A stretch of DNA of 39,759 bases, taken from positions 1 through 39,759 of the IMG/VR virus record IMGVR_UViG_3300037070_006927. One strand, written 5' to 3'. Position 1 is the stretch's first letter; every line of letters begins with the position of its first letter. Below the pieces are notes generated by a model. The model ran no database searches, was not told where the DNA came from, and worked only from the letters and a program-made list of their open reading frames with translations. Origin of the DNA: a virus. Both the position numbers and the translations under genes were made by a program. Below are positions 35,823-39,759 of the stretch, piece after piece.

Positions 35823-37064
35823 ATGACTCCAGTAATCACGCCTGGTCGCCTGACACCAGGGGAAGCACGCGAGCGACTGTCGCGCAGCGACGGGCATCGC
35901 CTCTACGAAGAAGCCTACAAGAAAGGCTCCAATATCTCGGTCTGGTTGGATGACCAGATCGGCTTCGATAGGGAGCGTGGGCTAGACGGTTTCGAGCAGA
36001 TCCTCGCGGAAGCGGGTATCCGCACCGGAAGCCGTCTCGACCACGGCATCCAGGCAGACACGGTAGATACGTTCTTCCAGGACGAGAACCGCGCCCTGTT
36101 CCCCGAGTGGTTCGCCCGCCAGTGGCGCAAGGTGTCCTTCGCATCCGGCGCGCAACTGCGCGGCAGCGACGTGTACATGTCCTCGGACCTGAACGCGCTG
36201 ATCACCGGGAATGTGGATGGTGCCGTCACCGTGCAGCGCCCGCTCCCCTTGCTCGAAGCCGCCGTGCCGCTGAACGATATCGTCGCGCAGACGACGGGCA
36301 TCACCGGCAGCACGGTGTACCAGGCGCTCTATATCACGGAGCCTGCTGCGGCTGAGACGCGCATGGTGCGTATCGCAGAGACGGCGGAGATTCCACGCGC
36401 CAAGATCACGTCAGGCAAGAGCGCGATCAATCTGTATAAGTACGGTCGCGCGCTGGAAGCGAGTTACGAAGAACTCCGCCGCATGCGGATCGACCGTCTC
36501 GCCTTCCATATTCAGCGCATGGCGATCCAGTCGGAGATCGACAAGGTTGCCGCCGTGATCGACGTGCTGATCCTGGGCGATGGCAACACCAACCCGGCAG
36601 TTAGCACCAACATCTCAACCCTCGACGCCCTTGCGGTCGGCGGCATCATCACCGTCCTCGGGTGGGTGAGTTGGAAAGTGAAGCGCAATCAGGGCGCGTA
36701 TCGCCTGACCACCGTCTTAGTGCGCGAGGCAACGGCGATCAAGCTCCTGATGCTCAATATGGGCAGCTCCAACTATCCGGTCAACGTCGTCGCCGGTCCT
36801 ATGGGCATCGGTGAACTGGTGCCGATGGGCAACTGGAACCGCACCAAGGACAACGTGCAGTACGGTGTCACCGAGGAAGTCGGCGCGACGCAGATCGTCG
36901 GTCTGGATGCGCGACAGGCTATAGAGCGCGTGTTCGAGATCGGCGGCACGGTGAACGAAATCGCACGGTTCGTGACACGTCAGACTGAGGTAATGACTTT
37001 CACTGAGATCGAGGGTTTTTCGAAGATCGATGTCAATGCGGCGTGGATCTTGAACCTTGCGTGA
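35823..37064 (+). CDS. Major capsid protein, 413 aa
   Basis: AAGGAG precedes the start, 12 bases after the decoration gene. Residues 1-115 form the N-arm with helices. The spine helix region is ALEASYEELRRMRIDRLAFH near 210. The C-terminal part has LTTVLVREATAIKLLMLNMG and PVNVVAGPMGIGELVPMGNW, a typical P/A-domain segment, ending EIEGFSKIDVNAAWILNL. The length fits HK97-fold capsids without a fused delta domain, since the scaffold is fused to the protease. A 10-bp stem hairpin follows the gene. Confidence 0.85.
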   Translation: MTPVITPGRLTPGEARERLSRSDGHRLYEEAYKKGSNISVWLDDQIGFDRERGLDGFEQILAEAGIRTGSRLDHGIQADTVDTFFQDENRALFPEWFARQWRKVSFASGAQLRGSDVYMSSDLNALITGNVDGAVTVQRPLPLLEAAVPLNDIVAQTTGITGSTVYQALYITEPAAAETRMVRIAETAEIPRAKITSGKSAINLYKYGRALEASYEELRRMRIDRLAFHIQRMAIQSEIDKVAAVIDVLILGDGNTNPAVSTNISTLDALAVGGIITVLGWVSWKVKRNQGAYRLTTVLVREATAIKLLMLNMGSSNYPVNVVAGPMGIGELVPMGNWNRTKDNVQYGVTEEVGATQIVGLDARQAIERVFEIGGTVNEIARFVTRQTEVMTFTEIEGFSKIDVNAAWILNLA

Positions 37065-37070
37065 ATCAAA

Positions 37071-37097
37071 GGAGCAGTTGAGTTCAACAACTGCTCC
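37071..37097 (+). terminator. Hairpin after the capsid gene
   Basis: GGAGCAGTTG (37071-37080) and CAACTGCTCC (37088-37097) pair perfectly around a seven-base loop, seven bases after the capsid stop. No U-run follows; instead ATAAGTATACT includes a TATACT that could be a weak -10 for the next gene. It may act as a partial terminator or as an RNA stabiliser for capsid mRNA. Confidence 0.55.
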
Positions 37098-37128
37098 ATA
37101 AGTATACTATACGTGCGAGAGGGTAGAT

Positions 37129-37494
37129 ATGGCTAAGAACAAAACCCTATGGGTGAAAGCGGTCAAGGGCATCGATCATAACGGCAAGGTAGGCGAGCAT
37201 CAGGTGCTCCTATTCGAGCGCGATCCGGCACACCCTTCCGGCGAGGCGTTCATCGCTGGACCCCTTCCCGTCGAGGTAGGCGATACCACCGCTGTTGTGA
37301 CCCTGCTCAAAGACGGCGCTATCGAGGAGACGGAAGCGCCTGCCGATGCCGCCGCTCCTGTCACGGCGGAGCAGTTGGAGGCGCAGATCGCTAACCTCCA
37401 GGCGCAACTGACCGCGAAGCGTGCCGATGCACAGGTGCAGTTGCAGGCGAAGGCAGACGCGAAGAAGGCATCGACCACGCCTCCACCGGCATAA
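37129..37494 (+). CDS. Hypothetical head-region protein, 121 aa
   Basis: Starts MAKNKTLWVKAVKGIDHNGK after GAGAGGGTA. Residues 1-70 are strand-rich (HQVLLFERDPAHPSGEAF). The second half is a coiled coil, EQLEAQIANLQAQLTAKRAD, then AQVQLQAKADAKKAS. It is a frequent type of small protein after the capsid gene, role unknown. TAAGGACG at its stop forms the original ribosome binding site for the displaced connector start at 37504. Confidence 0.75.
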   Translation: MAKNKTLWVKAVKGIDHNGKVGEHQVLLFERDPAHPSGEAFIAGPLPVEVGDTTAVVTLLKDGAIEETEAPADAAAPVTAEQLEAQIANLQAQLTAKRADAQVQLQAKADAKKASTTPPPA

Positions 37495-37503
37495 GGACGT
37501 ATC

Positions 37504-37518
37504 ATGCCCCACACGACA
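37504..37518 (+). pseudogene. Orphaned first five codons of the connector gene
   Basis: After AAGGACGTATC comes ATG CCC CAC ACG ACA (MPHTT), the same five residues with which the connector gene starts at 38089 (ATGCCGCATACTACT). Four of the four non-Met codons differ only at the third base. The frame then runs into HNH antisense sequence. It is best explained as the gene's original 5-prime end, cut off by insertion of the HNH cassette. Confidence 0.65.
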
Positions 37519-37532
37519 GAGGGAGAGTATGT

Positions 37533-38006
37533 TCAGGGTAAATGTTTCCACGCAGTACGAGCAATAATGCGTTGTGTATGTTCGTACGATATGTGGAACA
37601 TTTCTGCTAACTCAGAGATCAGCATTGTGCGATGCACACGTTGTTCTCTGATAAAGCGTACATCTTCCTCTGTTAGTTTGGAATTATGGTGGAGTTCTCC
37701 TTTGCAGGGATTAGACCGTTCACGAGAATACATGTCGTCGGAGTTATCTTGATACGTACCTGGAAGAAGATGCGACGGATTACAGCACAATCGAACATCG
37801 CACGTATGCCGTATAATCATGCCATCGGGAATACTTCCGTAGGTCAATTGGTATGCAAGACGGTGAACGAGAATCTGAGTATTGTGCCATCTCACCAAAG
37901 AATAACCGTTGACTCTTCGCTTTCCTTGCCACAGCCAGCAGTCGGTAGAGGATCGTCGATCAACTTTGTTCCAGAACTTTGCAGGTGTGTTAGTATTTGG
38001 GTGCAT
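37533..38006 (-). CDS. HNH homing endonuclease, 157 aa
   Basis: Start at 38006 (MHPNTNTPAKFWNKVDRRSS) after GAAAGGAA. The HNH core has VHRLAYQLTYGSIPDG (His48), MIIRHTCDVRLCCNPSHLLP (His67, Cys69, Cys75, Asn76, His79) and YSRERSN. An HTH end (KLTEEDVRFIREQ, LAEMFHISYEHTQRII) follows. It is homologous over its length to 19213-19746, including FWNKVDR/FWNKLDR and RHTCDVRLCC/CHHCDVRLCC. It lies opposite to the structural genes at the start of the connector gene. Confidence 0.88.
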   Translation of the reverse strand: MHPNTNTPAKFWNKVDRRSSTDCWLWQGKRRVNGYSLVRWHNTQILVHRLAYQLTYGSIPDGMIIRHTCDVRLCCNPSHLLPGTYQDNSDDMYSRERSNPCKGELHHNSKLTEEDVRFIREQRVHRTMLISELAEMFHISYEHTQRIIARTAWKHLP

Positions 38007-38080
38007 CACGAGTTCCTTTCGCGGTGTCATGCCACGGCTGTTGACGCAGCGCGTGGCTTTGCTATGCGTAGTATAGGGGT

Positions 38081-38089
38081 ATTATAACA
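38081..38089 (-). promoter_or_regulatory. Promoter element of HNH gene 2
   Basis: Minus strand TGTTATAAT, a perfect extended -10 element, 75 bases before the HNH start. The leader shares GGCA-N2-ACACCG and AAAGGA with that of HNH gene 1. The element overlaps the start codon of the divergent connector gene at 38089. Confidence 0.6.
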
Positions 38090-38526
38090 TGCCGCATACT
38101 ACTCTTAGCGACTTCGCTCTGTACGCGGGAGAGGGATACGACTCGTCGAAAGACAGTCGTATCACCTACTACCTCCCCATCGCGGAGCGCGACCTCGTGC
38201 GACGAGTCGGTGTGGATTTCTACGATGCGTCGGACCCCACATCCGACGCGTCGCAGGACTGGATCTTCGTTACCTGCGCGCTGGTGGACTACTACCTGTT
38301 GTATGACGATCCCGAGCTACGTGCCGATGCGGGAGGTCCATACAAGAGCAAGCGGCTAGGAGACTACGCCTTTACGCTGCGTGACGATATGTGGACACCC
38401 TACCGCGACCCGCGTATCAGGGATATCATCTCCGACTACGACACGGTAGGTACTGCCTCGTCGCTGTTCTTCATCACCGCAGTAGGACCGGCACCCTATC
38501 CGCGTACGGAGACGACCGAGCTATGA
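38089..38526 (+). CDS. Head-tail connector (adaptor), 145 aa
   Basis: Starts MPHTTLSDFALYAGEGYDSS. The ribosome binding site is weak (AGGGG, nine bases away), consistent with the original start region having been separated at 37504. RITYYLPIAERDLVRRVGVD and ASQDWIFVTCALVDYYLLYD are the helices expected of a gp6/gp15-like adaptor. The C-terminus is LFFITAVGPAPYPRTETTEL. It binds under the portal. ATGA overlap with the next gene. Confidence 0.75.
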   Translation: MPHTTLSDFALYAGEGYDSSKDSRITYYLPIAERDLVRRVGVDFYDASDPTSDASQDWIFVTCALVDYYLLYDDPELRADAGGPYKSKRLGDYAFTLRDDMWTPYRDPRIRDIISDYDTVGTASSLFFITAVGPAPYPRTETTEL

Positions 38527-38861
38527 GCTTCCGTTCGTCACTCTCGCAGCGCTGCGCGGTGCTCAAGCCGCAGATTGGCTCGATGTCCTCGTGGAACACG
38601 ATCCAGACGACATACGTCGCGCCGGTTGGGTTGCAGAGTGTGCCGTGCTTCTTCTATCCCGAGCGGGGCGGAGAGTACCCGGATACGGAGCGTACCGTGG
38701 CACTCGATACGGTCGTGTTCGACTTCCTGCCCACCGTCTCCGTGGAAGCGACAGACAGGATCTCTTTCGACGGCGCGGAGTACCATGTGATCCAGAGTGT
38801 TCTCGTCGGGGGCGGGCATCACCGCAAAGTGCGGGCGCAGAAGATCGTGGTGTCGAAATAA
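38523..38861 (+). CDS. Head closure protein, 112 aa
   Basis: Starts MSFRSSLSQRCAVLKPQIGS. The strand-rich sequence has TTYVAPVGLQSVPCFFYPER, TVVFDFLPTVSVEATDRISF, then EYHVIQSVLVGGGHHRKVRA, the SPP1 gp16-like stopper pattern of a beta barrel with a Y-H-V-x-x-V core and a final strand. Position between adaptor and gp10-like gene supports it. Confidence 0.75.
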   Translation: MSFRSSLSQRCAVLKPQIGSMSSWNTIQTTYVAPVGLQSVPCFFYPERGGEYPDTERTVALDTVVFDFLPTVSVEATDRISFDGAEYHVIQSVLVGGGHHRKVRAQKIVVSK

Positions 38862-39277
38862 TGGCACGCTTCGTATTGAACAAGAAATTCATGCCCGATA
38901 TAGAGGATCGTGTCGTGCGTGCGTTGAACAAGACAAGCCAGCGCTCCAAGCCCACGGTCAAGGCGCTCACGCCGGTTCTGACCGGATACGCACGGCGCTC
39001 CGTGCATGCCATCGTGCTCTACCCGAACGGACAGTGGGCGGGTGATGTGGTGGACGACAACTCGCTGCCCATCCCACCTTACGATCCGGTGGCGATGCAC
39101 ACGGCGATCATCGGGAGCAACACGGAGCCACGTCCAGACAACTTCACCGGACCTGGAGGATACTACCTCGGTCTGGAGATGGGGATCTTCTCGAAAAAGG
39201 GCAGCAACATGCTCGCGACCGGCTATAACGAGATGGTATCGAATGTGATGCAGGACGTGAAAGACGCGCTGAAATGA
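38861..39277 (+). CDS. HK97 gp10-like tail-joining protein, 138 aa
   Basis: TAATG overlap with the closure gene. Sequence MARFVLNKKFMPDIEDRVVR, SKPTVKALTPVLTGYARRSV (the P-x-x-T-G-x-x-R-x-S segment is characteristic), then YYLGLEMGIFSKKGSNMLAT and a final helix NEMVSNVMQDVKDAL. It acts at the head-tail junction or in tail completion. Confidence 0.82.
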   Translation: MARFVLNKKFMPDIEDRVVRALNKTSQRSKPTVKALTPVLTGYARRSVHAIVLYPNGQWAGDVVDDNSLPIPPYDPVAMHTAIIGSNTEPRPDNFTGPGGYYLGLEMGIFSKKGSNMLATGYNEMVSNVMQDVKDALK

Positions 39278-39744
39278 GTGGTTTTATCGATCCGATTGAA
39301 GCATTTGTCGCGTACTGCCTCTCCGACTTCACATTCAACGCCGTCGTCGATGGGCGCGTGTGCGGCTCCCCGCCCGGACTGTCGGGCATCGGTCCATCCG
39401 CGTTCGCTCCATCTGGCATCCCGTACGCATCGCTCGTCGTGTCGCAGGGTGGTGGAACCGTGGAACGCGCCTATCCGGTCATGTCTCCGATCCTGTACTT
39501 GCGCGCATACGGGCAGACCGCCAACGAAGCGGTCCAGGTGCTCCAGGCGCTCTCTCCTCTGCTGTACCACACGACGGGTGAACTCAAAGGGCGTCTCAGG
39601 GAGAACATCACCATCGCAAATCGCTGGCTCATGTACAAGGCGGAGTTTGGAGCGTTACCTGCTCCTGTCGTGGAACAGCAGAGTAATTGGCCCGTAGCGT
39701 ATACTACGCTACAGACGAAGTTCGATTCGTTACGGGGAGCATAA
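39274..39744 (+). CDS. Tail terminator protein, 156 aa
   Basis: ATGA overlap. MSGFIDPIEAFVAYCLSDFT, then ASLVVSQGGGTVERAYPVMS, ILYLRAYGQTANEAVQVLQA and ANRWLMYKAEFGALP match the gpU/gp17-like terminator layout: N-terminal helix, central strands and a helix with the YG-TANEAVQVLQAL pattern. It would cap the tail tube. Context supports the call. Confidence 0.75.
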   Translation: MSGFIDPIEAFVAYCLSDFTFNAVVDGRVCGSPPGLSGIGPSAFAPSGIPYASLVVSQGGGTVERAYPVMSPILYLRAYGQTANEAVQVLQALSPLLYHTTGELKGRLRENITIANRWLMYKAEFGALPAPVVEQQSNWPVAYTTLQTKFDSLRGA

Positions 39745-39747
39745 GAC

Positions 39748-39759
39748 ATGGCGCGTCCT
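39748..39759 (+). CDS. Start of the next gene, cut by the window edge
   Basis: GGGGAG lies eight bases before ATGGCGCGTCCT (MARP). In this gene order the next product would be a major tail protein, but four codons cannot show it. Confidence 0.5.

Noticed and set aside
37504-37752. Complete 82-codon gene following the 121-residue protein
   Set aside because: Only the first five codons are meaningful (MPHTT). The remainder is antisense to the HNH gene.
38041-38068. Rightward TTGACG promoter before the connector gene
   Set aside because: The matching -10 positions (TATGCG at 16 bases) are poor, and this DNA belongs to the HNH leader.
1-39759. tRNA genes, integrase or transposase
   Set aside because: No cloverleaf with a GGTTCGA-type arm, no tyrosine or serine recombinase motif and no insertion-sequence ends were noticed by eye. 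A tRNAscan-SE run would be decisive for the tRNAs.

Overview
The window is part of the genome of a tailed double-stranded DNA phage (Caudoviricetes). It carries both terminase subunits, a portal, an HK97-type prohead protease, a decoration protein, a major capsid protein, neck and tail-completion genes, a tail fibre, a LamG-type appendage protein and a lysis cassette. The neck gene order resembles a siphovirus, but the tail genes lie beyond the right edge, so the morphotype is not proven. GC-rich DNA, strong AGGAGG ribosome binding sites, sigma70-like promoters and canonical DnaA boxes point to a bacterial host. The host phylum cannot be read from the sequence. No integrase, repressor, tRNA gene, transposase or CRISPR array was seen.

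Region A (1-12.9 kb) is read leftward. It is an array of about 33 small genes, most without a recognisable family. About thirty of the start codons are preceded by nearly the same word, core ACAGGAGGGTACGGG. It extends well beyond a Shine-Dalgarno site and resembles the start-associated sequences (SAS) known from cluster K mycobacteriophages. In the right half of the array four intergenic hairpins sit about 50-65 bp upstream of such starts. At two places consecutive genes are joined in frame with no stop codon across this word. A gene-free 0.9 kb stretch (7.83-8.71 kb) consists of a few short words and tandem 11-mers.

Region B (12.9-13.9 kb) separates leftward from rightward transcription. 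It holds a leftward promoter candidate, two DnaA boxes, three iteron-like repeats, four closely packed dyads, a hairpin that buries a ribosome binding site, and an 18-bp direct repeat before the tail-fibre gene. It is the best candidate for an origin of replication and control region.

Region C (13.9-20.2 kb, rightward) encodes the tail fibre, three small virion-associated or hypothetical proteins, a LamG protein and one more conserved protein, interrupted by a leftward HNH homing endonuclease with its own promoter. Region D (20.2-25.6 kb, leftward) is one compact operon of 19 overlapping small genes behind a TTGACG-17-TACAAT promoter. It includes a DUF4326 protein, an excisionase-type HTH protein, membrane proteins and several zinc-knuckle miniproteins.

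Region E (25.7-39.8 kb, rightward) has a lysis module (membrane proteins, holin candidates, amidase), two exported proteins of which one carries a twin-arginine signal, a GIY-YIG endonuclease, terminase small and large subunits, portal, protease-scaffold, decoration protein, capsid, a second HNH endonuclease, connector, head closure, HK97 gp10-like protein, tail terminator and the first codons of the next gene. The second HNH gene sits between two copies of the first five codons of the connector gene, a clear scar of its insertion.
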